The notes beneath the pieces are model-generated. The model did no database searches and was not told where the DNA came from. It was given only the letters and a program-made list of their open reading frames with translations. Position numbers and translations under genes: made by a program. A DNA stretch of 42,605 bases from an uncultured Hymenobacter sp. GTDB taxonomy: Bacteria; Bacteroidota; Bacteroidia; Cytophagales; Hymenobacteraceae. Positions 28,193 to 35,984 of this stretch are shown here, piece after piece (position 1 is the first letter of the stretch; every line of letters starts with the position of its first letter). The stretch is taken from NCBI GenBank assembly GCA_913778455.1, contig CAJYVK010000364.1:1-42605 (forward strand). Direction: 5' to 3'.

Positions 28193-29646
28193 TGGCCGCC
28201 GTTCTCGCCAAAACCGCCCTGGGGCTGGCCCTCGCGCTGGCCGGCACCGCCCGCGCCCAAAGCCTCACCAACACCGGTACCCAGCTCACGGTGGCCGCCG
28301 ATGCCCTGCTGGCCGTGCCCGGCGCGCTGGTCAACCAGGCCGGGGGCACGCTCACTACGGCCGGCACGGTGCTGGTGGGCGGCGACTTCACCAACGCCGG
28401 CACCGTGGTGCCGGCCAGCGGCCAGGTCGTGTTCACGGGCGGAGCCGACCAGACCTTGGTGCCCGGCGGGGCCACGCTGCCCAGCCTGGAAGTGCGCAAC
28501 ACCGGCCCCGCCGGCCAAAACCGCGTGCTCGTCACCGCCGACCTCACCGTAGGCCAGCAGCTCCGCCTCCGCAGCGGCCTGCTGCGCACTGCCCCCACGG
28601 CCACCGTGCGCCTGCCCGACGGGGCCACCCTCACGGGCGAAGGCCCCGGCCGCTACGTGCAGGGCCACCTGCGTGTAGAGCGCAGTGCCGTGAGCGGTAC
28701 CGTGCCGCTCGACTTTGGCCACGGCTTCGTGTTGAATCCCAACGGTAACGCGCTGGGCACGGTACGCGCCACCCGCAGTGCCGGCCTGCAAACGGCGGGC
28801 CTGAGCTTCGCCCAAAACCCAGCCAACACCAGCCAGCATGGTATCGACCGCATCTGGACGGTGGTGCCCGACCAGCAGCCCGCTACGCCCATCAGCCTCA
28901 CCTTTGCCTGGCTGCCCGACGACGACAACGGCCTCAGCTTTGGCAGCGCGCAGGCGTGGCGGCTGCCCGACGGCGGTACCGCCTGGCAGGCCGTGGGCAG
29001 CCCGGCCAGCGGGGCTGCCCGCAGCCTCACGGTGAGTAGCCTTGTTCTCTCGCGCTGGACGGTGAGCAGCCTGGCCAGCCCGCTACCCGTGGAGTTGGTT
29101 AGCTTCACAGCCGAGCGCCAAGGCCCCGATGCGCTGCTGCGCTGGGCTACGGCCTCAGAGAAAAACAATGACCGGTTTGAGGTGGAGAGCAGCCTCGACG
29201 GGCGCATCTTTGCCCACCTTGGCACAGTACTTGGTCGGGGCAGCAGTTCCCAGCCCCACGCCTACTCTTTCCAAGACCCCGACCTGGCCCGCTACGCCGC
29301 TGCCATGGTGTACTACCGCCTGCGCCAAGTAGACCGCGACGGCACGGCCAGCTACTCGCCCGTGCGCCCGGTGCAGGTGCCGGCCGGAGCGGACTTTGCG
29401 GTGCAGGCCTATCCGCAGCCGTTCACTACGACGCTCAGTCTGTTTATCCGCACGGCTGCGGCGGGGCCAGCTAACATTGCCCTGCACGATGCAGTGGGCC
29501 GGGCCTTGCTCACGCGCGCTGTAAACCTACTGCCAGGCAGCACTATGGTGCCGTTGCCTGAGGCAGCGGCGCTGCCCAGTGGGGCGTACGTTCTAACTAT
29601 TAGCCAGAATCAGTACCACCGCACCGTGAAAGTCGTGCGGGAGTAG
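28192..29646 (+). CDS. T9SS-sorted surface protein, coupled to the large S74 protein
   Basis: The 484-residue protein opens with a signal peptide (LALALAGTARAQS). A beta-rich, Gly/Thr-rich passenger follows (LVNQAGGTLTTAGTVLVGGD, TFAWLPDDDNGLSFG). It then has the LPVELVSFTAERQGPDALLRW linker common before T9SS sorting domains and a type A C-terminal domain (VQAYPQPFTTTLSL). The ATG at 28192 overlaps the TAA of the preceding gene. The last 170 residues resemble the end of the 905-residue protein (LTSFTAEAAGPDALLRW). A surface role is likely; the partner of the S74 protein is inference from coupling. Confidence 0.9.
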   Translation: MAAVLAKTALGLALALAGTARAQSLTNTGTQLTVAADALLAVPGALVNQAGGTLTTAGTVLVGGDFTNAGTVVPASGQVVFTGGADQTLVPGGATLPSLEVRNTGPAGQNRVLVTADLTVGQQLRLRSGLLRTAPTATVRLPDGATLTGEGPGRYVQGHLRVERSAVSGTVPLDFGHGFVLNPNGNALGTVRATRSAGLQTAGLSFAQNPANTSQHGIDRIWTVVPDQQPATPISLTFAWLPDDDNGLSFGSAQAWRLPDGGTAWQAVGSPASGAARSLTVSSLVLSRWTVSSLASPLPVELVSFTAERQGPDALLRWATASEKNNDRFEVESSLDGRIFAHLGTVLGRGSSSQPHAYSFQDPDLARYAAAMVYYRLRQVDRDGTASYSPVRPVQVPAGADFAVQAYPQPFTTTLSLFIRTAAAGPANIALHDAVGRALLTRAVNLLPGSTMVPLPEAAALPSGAYVLTISQNQYHRTVKVVRE

Positions 29647-29862
29647 GGTCTGGGCTCTACTTCTTAACCAGTCTTTAAAGGTGCGTAATATCCGGAAAGG
29701 AAACCGATGATGAGGGCGCTAGTGTAGGTGTATAGTCCCAAGGAGTGACGGAGTATTTTCCGGGCCGGAGTTTCGCTCACCATTACGGGGCAAGTGCTCC
29801 ATGGCAGCGCCCGCACAACTTAGGCGGTACAGCGTGCTATTCAACACAGCCAAGAAAATCTA
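29647..29862. other. Non-coding or decayed spacer at the cargo's right edge
   Basis: About 216 bases with no supported gene. It may contain degenerate ends of the IS481-like remnant that follows, but no inverted repeat could be assigned. Confidence 0.45.
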
Positions 29863-30267
29863 TAAAACTTAGTCAGGCGCTACAGCATCAAGTCGAAAAT
29901 GGTGATTATATGGCGTAAACGTCCCGACGTGCGGGATGCGCGCATGGGTCCAGAGCCGGTTTTAACGGTGCTCACGGCCGAACAGGAGTCTATTGCCATG
30001 GCTTTTCGCCGGCACACCCTGTTAGTATTGGATGAGTTCCTATATGCGCTGTAACCCACAATTCCACACTTGTCGCGCTCGGCGCTACACCGCTGTTTTC
30101 CGCGCCACGGCATTGGCCGCTTGCCCCTGAACGAAGACAGGCAGAGCCTTCCGAAAAAGAAATCTCGCGACTACCCAGTCGGCTATCTGCACAGTGATTT
30201 TGCCGAAGTGTAGGTCGAAGAAAGCCGCTAGTATCTCTTTGTGACCATTGACTGCACCAGTAAAGTT
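29863..30267 (+). pseudogene. Decayed IS481-family transposase fragment
   Basis: One plus-strand frame reads IWRKRPDVRDARMGPEP, LTAEQESIAMAFRRHTLL, TIPHLSRSALHRCFPRHG and DYPVGYLHSDFAEV, the usual order of an IS481 transposase up to its first catalytic Asp (HSDFAEV). It has in-frame stops (after YAL, after FAEV and after ESR) where relatives have sense codons. It breaks off after TIDCTSKVAF, where tnpA sequence begins. The C-terminal catalytic part is missing, so the fragment is inactive. Confidence 0.72.
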
Positions 30268-30513
30268 GCCTTTCTGCTCTGAAACACCATCCATATGAAG
30301 GAAGTCCTCCAGCAACTGCAGGCCGAAAGGTATCCGGTCAACGAGGCCCACTTCCCATACTTCTCGCCCGGCCGCTACGAGCACATCAACCGACTGGGCA
30401 AATACTCCTTCACCAACCCGGCTCACTTGGACCCGCTACACCGCCGTCCACTCCGCCATCCCGGCGACCCGATGGCTTAGCGTGTAAATCCGCCCGTTTG
30501 GAAGAAGAACCCC
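30268..30513 (+). mobile_element. Tn3-family remnant: tnpA 3' end plus terminal inverted repeat
   Basis: From 30268 the frame reads LL-stop-NTIHMKEVLQQL, matching LLWNTVYMQEVLQQL of the intact TnpA (Trp codon TGG changed to TGA). It continues to the same DPMA stop at 30480. Over the 61 residues from Met the two copies differ at eight. The outer inverted repeat (30475-30513) closes the 19.4-kb element. The fragment is in opposite orientation to the intact tnpA. Confidence 0.85.
30475..30513 (-). repeat. Tn3 inverted repeat, outer right (tnpA side)
   Basis: Plus strand starts GCTTAGCGTGTAAATCC and ends GAACCCC. One mismatch to the complement of 11092-11130. Confidence 0.88.
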
Positions 30514-30518
30514 TATAC
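30514..30518. repeat. Target-site duplication TATAC, right copy
   Basis: Perfect match to 11087-11091, directly outside the right inverted repeat. Confidence 0.88.
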
Positions 30519-31419
30519 GCCCGGCCCCGCCGCGCCGGCCCAGGTGCCCGAAGTGGTAGAAATCATCTTGCAGGACTACCGGGTGATTCCGGCCCCGCTT
30601 TACTACCGCAACATGCCCACCGGCCGCATTACGGTGGTGTACGGCGGGCTGGCCGACTACTACGGTTTCTACGATGTGGAATACTTCGCCGGCACGGACC
30701 GCCAGGACGCGGCCCAGCTGGCCGACCCGGCCAACTGGAAAGACCTTCCCGAGCACCATTACCTAGAGATTCACGAGGCCAGCCACGAGCGCAAGGGGCC
30801 GCAGATTTTTGCCCTTCGCGACGGCACGGCGGACCAGGTGGACTACCTGACCGAGCAGTTCCACGGCCCGTTCCGCATCCCCGGCCGCGAGGCGTACATT
30901 TTTGACCAGTACGACACGCTAGGGGCCCTGGCCGAAGCGATGAAAGAGCAGGGGGAGCAGTACCGGGGCCGCATCGTGGAGAATAACGAGTGGCGGACGT
31001 GGGTAGCGTTTGAGGAAGAAATGGGCGGCAGCGGGGAATGCCCGTGGGAGCGCGTAGAGCTCGACTTGGGGCAGCTGCCGCTCGACAGCTACGTCTACAT
31101 TTCGGGCCGCCGGGCCACGGCCGAGGAAGGGGAGGGCAACGGCCGGGTTACGCTTTGGCAGCAGCCCAGCGGGCAGTACTACGTGGAAACCGAGCCCCGT
31201 TTTCACTATGGCCCCAATTACCCCACGCTAACCCCGCTAACGCTGGCCCAGGTGCAGGAGCGGTATGCATTCGAGTTCATCCCCAACGGCCAGGAGCCCG
31301 CGCCGGTCGAGCACGGCGACTGGATTCCGGAATACCCGCCCCAGGAGGGCGACGAGCTGGCCGACAACCAGGACAGCACCGAGTACCCGGAATACCCGGC
31401 CGACGAGCAGCGTGACTAA
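30519..31419 (+). pseudogene. 3' part of the 407-aa protein gene split by the transposon
   Basis: The frame continues that of 10769-11091 exactly: base 30519 completes the Thr codon, followed by PGPAAPAQVPEVVEIILQ. It encodes 299 residues with a Pro/Ala linker, Tyr/Glu-rich mixed alpha-beta sequence and an acidic tail (EYPPQEGDELADNQDSTEYP). A GTG at 30544 could start a separate 291-residue protein, so some product may still be made, but no promoter or ribosome site is evident. I recognise no family. The downstream gene begins 28 bases later, so insertion probably silenced it as well. Confidence 0.8.
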
Positions 31420-31446
31420 CCCCACTTTTTACAATTGCAAAATCTG

Positions 31447-31979
31447 ATGTTACCGAACCTTCCCGCCATCGAAACCCACGCCGGCCGCATTGTCATTGGG
31501 GCCACCGTCCGCAGCACTCGTTACCGCGATGTGCAGAGCCTGGTGACCGCTGTTTACTGGAACGGCAATCACTACGCCATCAAGGTAAACGACCGCCACA
31601 GCGACGACGCGGGCCAGTACGAATTGCTGTCCCCGCCCACACACCAGGGATTCAACTACGTTAATTCGAACACCCAGCAGGTGCTGGGCGGCAGGTTTGA
31701 GGTACTGCTACCAGGGGAGGGGACCGGATATATTTTGTCGACACCGTCGAGCAGGGCATTGCCCTACTCGCGGCCACCATCGGCCTACGCAACCAAGCGC
31801 GGGAAATCGAATACCTGAAGCAGCGGGCCGAAGCCGGCCCGGTGGACGAACTTCCTTGGCGCGGGCAGGCCGTGAACAGCATTGTTGGCCAACTGGCTTA
31901 CGTGAGCACCGGCAACGGTAGGCAGCCCAAATTGCTTAGTCTCGGGCTCATCAAAGCAGAGAATTTTCCGGGCCACTAA
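31447..31979 (+). pseudogene. Hypothetical protein gene with one frameshift
   Basis: The ATG at 31447 opens MLPNLPAIETHAGRIVIGAT and runs with good codon use to about 31720, then loses character (TPSSRALPYSRPPSAY). A second frame without its own ATG takes over as YFVDTVEQGIALLAATIGLR and ends IKAENFPGH at TAA 31977-31979. One extra G in the GGGG run at 31719-31722 would join them (LLPGEGDRIYFVDT) into a protein of about 177 residues. The second half looks helical. The family is unrecognised. It probably belongs to the ardC-linked accessory operon. Real mutation or assembly error cannot be separated here. Confidence 0.6.
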
Positions 31980-32123
31980 ATAAGTGGGCTGCTACAGGCT
32001 TCAACGATAAGCCGATATAAACGTAAATGTTGAGCTGTAAAAGGTGTCAGTAACTGCCTGAAAGACAAGAGAAGCGCGGGCAAAATTTAACTGGGCTGGT
32101 AACAGGGCATTGTATATTTACCT

Positions 32124-32780
32124 GTGATGCCCACCTCACCTACATCTGCCGGCACTACTGATGGGGAGCGTTACCTCGCCCAGCTTTGCCAACGCTCTTT
32201 TCTTTCCCTTTGGAATTACTCTAATCCGTACACGGACGAAGGCAAAACACCCCCGGCTAACGTGGGAAAGGAGTTGTGTGACCAGTTGGTTATATTTGGC
32301 AACCACGTTATCATCTTCTCTGATAAGGATTGTGCCTATCCGGTTACCGAGGACGAGCAGGTGAATTGGAGCCGGTATTTTAAGAGAGCCATCTGGAAGA
32401 GCGCGGCGCAAATCTGGGGAGCAGAAAGCTGGCTGAAACGGTTCCCAAACCGCATTTACGAAGATGCGACTTGCCAGCGGCCCCTACGGGCCACCCTACC
32501 GCCACCCTCCGATATGAAGGTGCATCGGGTGCTGGTGACGCACGGGGTATCGGCGGCATGCCAAGCCATTTATGAGGGTATGGGTAGCCTACTCATCGAT
32601 ACTAGTATAGTAGGCGACGCACACTTTCAGCGCCACCCTCAAGGGCCCACCACTCAGCCCCGCGAGCTGGAAATCTTTACAGTAGGACATCTAGACCCGA
32701 CTCGGGGGTATGTGCATGTTTTCGATGATGCTAGCCTAGTGACAGTGCTGCGCACGCTCGACACCATTGGCCTTGGTTAA
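32124..32780 (+). CDS. Hypothetical protein, probably C-terminally truncated
   Basis: The 218-residue protein contains ELCDQLVIFGNHVIIFSDKD (about 51-70) and WSRYFKRAIWKSAAQIWGAE (about 82-101). I recall this combination from a widespread uncharacterised family of about 300-400 residues, with a nuclease-like look. The segment LVTVLRTLDTIGLG ends abruptly where relatives continue, so the end may be lost, and transposon debris follows immediately. The alternative start is one codon later. No function is assigned. Confidence 0.6.
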   Translation: MMPTSPTSAGTTDGERYLAQLCQRSFLSLWNYSNPYTDEGKTPPANVGKELCDQLVIFGNHVIIFSDKDCAYPVTEDEQVNWSRYFKRAIWKSAAQIWGAESWLKRFPNRIYEDATCQRPLRATLPPPSDMKVHRVLVTHGVSAACQAIYEGMGSLLIDTSIVGDAHFQRHPQGPTTQPRELEIFTVGHLDPTRGYVHVFDDASLVTVLRTLDTIGLG

Positions 32781-32796
32781 AAGTTTGGTACAAAAG

Positions 32797-32895
32797 TTAA
32801 TCGGCGGCCTTGGCAGCGGCTGGCTTTCGGTGGGCGTGGATGACCACTTTACGGTGGCGTAAGTACTTATAAAGGGTAACCTTCGTTTTAGTGAA
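32797..32895 (-). pseudogene. Possible resolvase C-terminal remnant
   Basis: On the minus strand a short frame reads LFTKTKVTLYKYLRHRKVVI and ends AAAKAAD-stop. TKVTLYKYLRHR resembles the DNA-recognition helix and tail of serine resolvases. It lies back to back with the transposase N-terminal fragment at 32935, as divergent tnpR/tnpA pairs do. It is only 33 codons with no upstream start, so the call is tentative. Confidence 0.28.
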
Positions 32896-32934
32896 CAAGC
32901 CAGCTGGCTATTTTTAGGATTTCCTTCCTGCTCC

Positions 32935-33486
32935 ATGGCCCGCTACTTGTTTTTACTCGACGCGACCCAGCGCCGTGCCTTCGACCAGCCCCCTGTTTTC
33001 AATCCGCCCCAGCGGCAGCTCTTCTTTGCGTTGCCCGACTGGGCCACCCGGTCTCTGGCTACGCTGCTGGCCCCGCACAGCCGGGGCGGCTTCGTACTGC
33101 AGGTCGGCTACTTCAAGACGACGGGGTGCTTCTTTCCCGTGGACCGGTTCCTGGCGACTGACCAGGCGTACGTGCAGCAGCGTTACCACTTGGGAGCGGT
33201 GGAGTGGACGCGCTACGGCAAGGTCACCCGCTTTAACCACCAGCAGCAGATTCTGCAGCAATTCGGGGTTCCGCCCTTCGAGCAGGTCGAAGCCGCCGTG
33301 CGCCAGCAAGTGACGCATTTCGCCCGCCTATTAGGACCGCCTTTTTCCGTATCTATTCAGGCACTGTCCTGCCTGCTTTGGCTGAAATCATTTTCTCCGA
33401 TGCTGACCCGAAGGCCCGTTGACCCGCTAAAAAGGCCATCCTGGAGGCCAGGCCAGCGCGGCGGCGGCGGGTTTCGCTACCTTTAA
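32935..33486 (+). pseudogene. N-terminal fragment of a second Tn3-family transposase
   Basis: Residues 1-140 (LDATQRRAFDQPPVFNPPQR, FVLQVGYFKTTGCFFP) match the DUF4158 domain that opens Tn3-family transposases of about 1000 residues. After about 33340 the sequence loses resemblance and stops at 33486. The DDE domain is absent, so it cannot transpose. It is a different lineage from the transposase at 11125-14109, whose N terminus is clearly unlike it. No inverted repeat was found nearby. Confidence 0.75.
33478..33485 (+). promoter_or_regulatory. Candidate -7 box (TACCTTTA) of the LytS-type kinase operon
   Basis: GTTTCGCTACCTTTA lies 6 bases before the ATG at 33492, nearly the same arrangement as the metal operon's GATTCGCTACCTTTG. 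The last base deviates from TAnnTTTG. Confidence 0.4.
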
Positions 33487-33491
33487 AGCGC

Positions 33492-34604
33492 ATGAGTACG
33501 ACCGCACGGCCCCTGGAACGGCAACTATCTCCGCCCCTGGTGAGCGGCTCCACCATTGCCCTGGCGTGGCTGCTGTTCAGCGGGTTCATGGTGCTGCTGA
33601 TTTTTGTGCAGAACCTCTCGGCCGGCACGCCCACTGACTGGCGCGAGGCCCTGGGCGGGCGGCTGTTGCACGGCCTGATTTGGGGCCTGCTCACGCCAGT
33701 GGTGTTCGCCCTGGCGGCCCGCTTCAACCTCACCGAACGCCGGCACCGCCTCTGGCACCTGCTGGCCCACGCGGCGGCTAGCTACGTCCTGACCCTGGTG
33801 TACCGCCTGGGCTACGCCGCCGTGATGCACGGCAGCGGGGCCACGCCGGGCGGCTTCTCCCTGCATACCGTTGTGGCCAATGCCAACAACTGGGTGCCCA
33901 TCTACTGGATGCTGCTGTGCATCGCCTACGCCGTGCAGTACCGCGAGCGGTACCGCGAAGGCCGGGTGCGGGCCGCCCAGCTCGAAACCCAGCTGGTGCA
34001 GGCCCAGCTGCAGGCCCTGAAAATGCAGCTTCAGCCGCACTTTCTCTTCAACTCGATGAACGCCGTCTCAGCCCTGATGACCCAGGACGTGAAGGCCGCC
34101 CGGCGCATGTTGGCCCAGCTCAGCCAGTTTCTGCGGCTGGTGCTGGAAGGCACCGACGAGCAGGAGGTGACCCTGGAACAGGAGCTGCGCCTCACGCGCC
34201 TCTACCTCGAAATCGAGCAAACCCGCTTCCCCGACCGGCTAGCCGTGCGCTACGACATCGCCCCCGATACCGAGGGCGCGCTGCTGCCTGCCCTGCTGCT
34301 GCAGCCGGTGGTGGAAAACGCCGTGCGCCACGGCCTGGCGCCCCGCGCCGGGGCCGGCGAGCTGGCCGTGCGGGCCGAAAAACAGGGCGACCGACTCGTG
34401 CTGCAAGTGCACGACAACGGCCAGGGCGCGGCCGATACCGCCGCCCGGGGCATCGGCCTGCGCAACCTGGAAAGCCGCCTGACTACGCTCTACGGCCCAG
34501 ACTACGCCCTGGCGGTGGAGTCGGCCCCGGCGTGCGGCTACTGCCTGCGCCTGTCCATCCCGTTCCGGCTGGCAGCGGCCGGGGTTACGCATCTATCCGC
34601 ATGA
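33492..34604 (+). CDS. LytS-type sensor histidine kinase (His_kinase family)
   Basis: The 370-residue protein has four hydrophobic segments in residues about 20-150, a short coiled region (QLETQLVQAQLQALKMQL), the His_kinase motif QPHFLFNSMNA with phospho-acceptor His183, and a HATPase domain (QPVVENAVRHG, GIGLRNLESRL). It should phosphorylate the LytTR regulator encoded next, whose ATG overlaps its TGA. The upstream neighbour is transposon debris and the downstream genes include a DUF305 protein, so a link to metal or envelope stress is possible but inferred. Confidence 0.93.
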   Translation: MSTTARPLERQLSPPLVSGSTIALAWLLFSGFMVLLIFVQNLSAGTPTDWREALGGRLLHGLIWGLLTPVVFALAARFNLTERRHRLWHLLAHAAASYVLTLVYRLGYAAVMHGSGATPGGFSLHTVVANANNWVPIYWMLLCIAYAVQYRERYREGRVRAAQLETQLVQAQLQALKMQLQPHFLFNSMNAVSALMTQDVKAARRMLAQLSQFLRLVLEGTDEQEVTLEQELRLTRLYLEIEQTRFPDRLAVRYDIAPDTEGALLPALLLQPVVENAVRHGLAPRAGAGELAVRAEKQGDRLVLQVHDNGQGAADTAARGIGLRNLESRLTTLYGPDYALAVESAPACGYCLRLSIPFRLAAAGVTHLSA

Positions 34605-35380
34605 GGCCCATCCGCACGCTGCTGGTCGACGACGAGCCGCTGGCGCGCAGCCTGCTGCGGGAGCTGCTGGCCGATTTTCCGGCGCTGACCGTGACGGGCG
34701 AAGCCGCGAACGGCACCGAAGCCTTGGCCGCCCTGCAAACCGGCGCGTACGACGTCGTCTTTCTCGATGTGCAAATGCCCGACCTCGATGGCGTGCAGGT
34801 GCTGGGCCGGCTGCGGGAAGCCGGCCAGCCGCTCCCGCTGGTGGTGTTCGTGACGGCCTACGACCAGTACGCGGTGCAGGCCTTCGCGCTCCACGCTGTC
34901 GATTACCTGCTCAAACCGCTGGACCCCGACCGGTTTGCCGACTGCGTACGCCGGGTGCAGCAGCAGCTACGCCTGCGCCAGTACCAGGCCCGCGTCCCCG
35001 AGCTGGAGGCCCTGCTGCACAGCTGGACCGCCCCGGCAGCTGACTACCAGGACCAGTTCCTGGTGAAGCTGCCGGAGCGCAGCTTCTTCGTGCCGGCCGC
35101 CGAGGTGTGCTACTTCGAGGCCAGCGGCAACGGCGTGCAGCTACACGCGGCCGGCCGGCACTACCCGCTGCGCACGGCCCTGGGCCAGCTGGCCGAGCGG
35201 CTCGACCCGGCCGTGTTCCTGCGCATCCACCGCTCGTGCATCGTCAACCCGGCCCACATCGTGGACTTCAGGCACTGGTCGCACGGCGAGTACCTGTTTC
35301 GCATGGCCAACGGCCAGCACGTCACCTCCTCGCGCAGCTACAGCGCCGGCGTACAGCAGTTGCTCAAGCGATTTGCCTGA
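34601..35380 (+). CDS. LytTR-family response regulator
   Basis: The ATG at 34601 (MRPIRTLLVDDEPLARSLL) overlaps the kinase stop as ATGA; longer upstream reading in this frame is shadow sequence. The 259-residue protein has a receiver domain (Asp56 in VFLDVQMPDLDG, Lys in YLLKPLDPD) and a LytTR DNA-binding domain (VCYFEASGNGVQLH, FLRIHRSCIVNPAHI). It is a transcription factor acting with the preceding kinase. The target genes are unknown; the immediate downstream DUF305 gene is a candidate. Confidence 0.94.
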   Translation: MRPIRTLLVDDEPLARSLLRELLADFPALTVTGEAANGTEALAALQTGAYDVVFLDVQMPDLDGVQVLGRLREAGQPLPLVVFVTAYDQYAVQAFALHAVDYLLKPLDPDRFADCVRRVQQQLRLRQYQARVPELEALLHSWTAPAADYQDQFLVKLPERSFFVPAAEVCYFEASGNGVQLHAAGRHYPLRTALGQLAERLDPAVFLRIHRSCIVNPAHIVDFRHWSHGEYLFRMANGQHVTSSRSYSAGVQQLLKRFA

Positions 35381-35509
35381 GCCGGCCCGGAACCTGGAAG
35401 GCCAGTTCACCCCGGGATAGGTCCAGTTGGCCCGTGTCGGGCGTTCATTTTTGGAAGTTGCCCGTTAGTGCACCAGCCCCCCACTCATGGGACGGCAACA
35501 GCGCACGAC

Positions 35510-35965
35510 ATGACCAAACCCTTCCTCTTTTTGCTGGCCTTCACCTTCGGCGGAGTCGCGACGGCCCGCGCCCAACACCATACCCCGGCTGGTACTACAT
35601 CAATGCCGGGCACGACCCACTCCATGACGGGCATGACCGGCCTGAAGATGGACCACACAGCCGCGCCCGGCACCCCGGTCGCCGCCTTCCAGCACGGCAT
35701 GGATTCGGTGATGGTGGTGATGGACGAGGGCATGCGCCGCATGGAGGGGGCCCGCCCCGACGACATCGACGCCAGCTTCGCGGCCATGATGCTGCCCCAC
35801 CACCAGGGGGCCGTGGACATGGCCCGTCTGCAGTTGCTGTACGGCAAGGACCCCGCCCTGCGCCGCCTGGCCCAAAGCATCATCGCCGAGCAGCAGGTCG
35901 AGATTCAGCAGATGGCTGCCTGGCTGAAACAGCACCCCGTGGGCACGCAGAATCCTGGCAAATAG
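35510..35965 (+). CDS. DUF305 exported protein
   Basis: I start at 35510 (MTKPFLFLLAFTFGGVATARA), a signal peptide; a GTG- or ATG-type start further upstream adds a polar stretch. The 151-residue protein has a Met/His-rich N terminus (HSMTGMTGLKMDH) and the DUF305 signature MMLPHHQGAVDMARL (about residues 91-105), then AEQQVEIQQM. Family members are ferritin-like four-helix proteins often found with copper or silver resistance genes. Met/His residues suggest metal binding, not proven. Confidence 0.88.
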   Translation: MTKPFLFLLAFTFGGVATARAQHHTPAGTTSMPGTTHSMTGMTGLKMDHTAAPGTPVAAFQHGMDSVMVVMDEGMRRMEGARPDDIDASFAAMMLPHHQGAVDMARLQLLYGKDPALRRLAQSIIAEQQVEIQQMAAWLKQHPVGTQNPGK

Positions 35966-35984
35966 TACCTAATTCCGTTTAAAC

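Larger units (their letters stand above)
11092..30513. mobile_element. 19.4-kb Tn3-family-bounded composite element with cargo
   Basis: The outer ends are 39-bp inverted repeats at 11092-11130 and 30475-30513, differing at one base. Both begin GGGG as Tn3 ends do, and both are tnpA-side ends. Perfect TATAC repeats flank the block, and its removal restores an interrupted gene. Inside are an intact Tn3-family transposon (11092-14866), an IS5-family element, a cargo of regulators and secreted surface proteins (about 15934-29646), and a decayed IS481/Tn3 remnant. It resembles a pseudo-compound transposon. The two tnpA copies differ (8 of 61 shared C-terminal residues), so the ends came from two related transposons rather than a recent duplication. 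Confidence 0.82.

Noticed and set aside
33917-34600. Upstream extension of the LytTR regulator
   Set aside because: It lies inside the kinase gene. The receiver domain starts at 34601, with an ATGA overlap.
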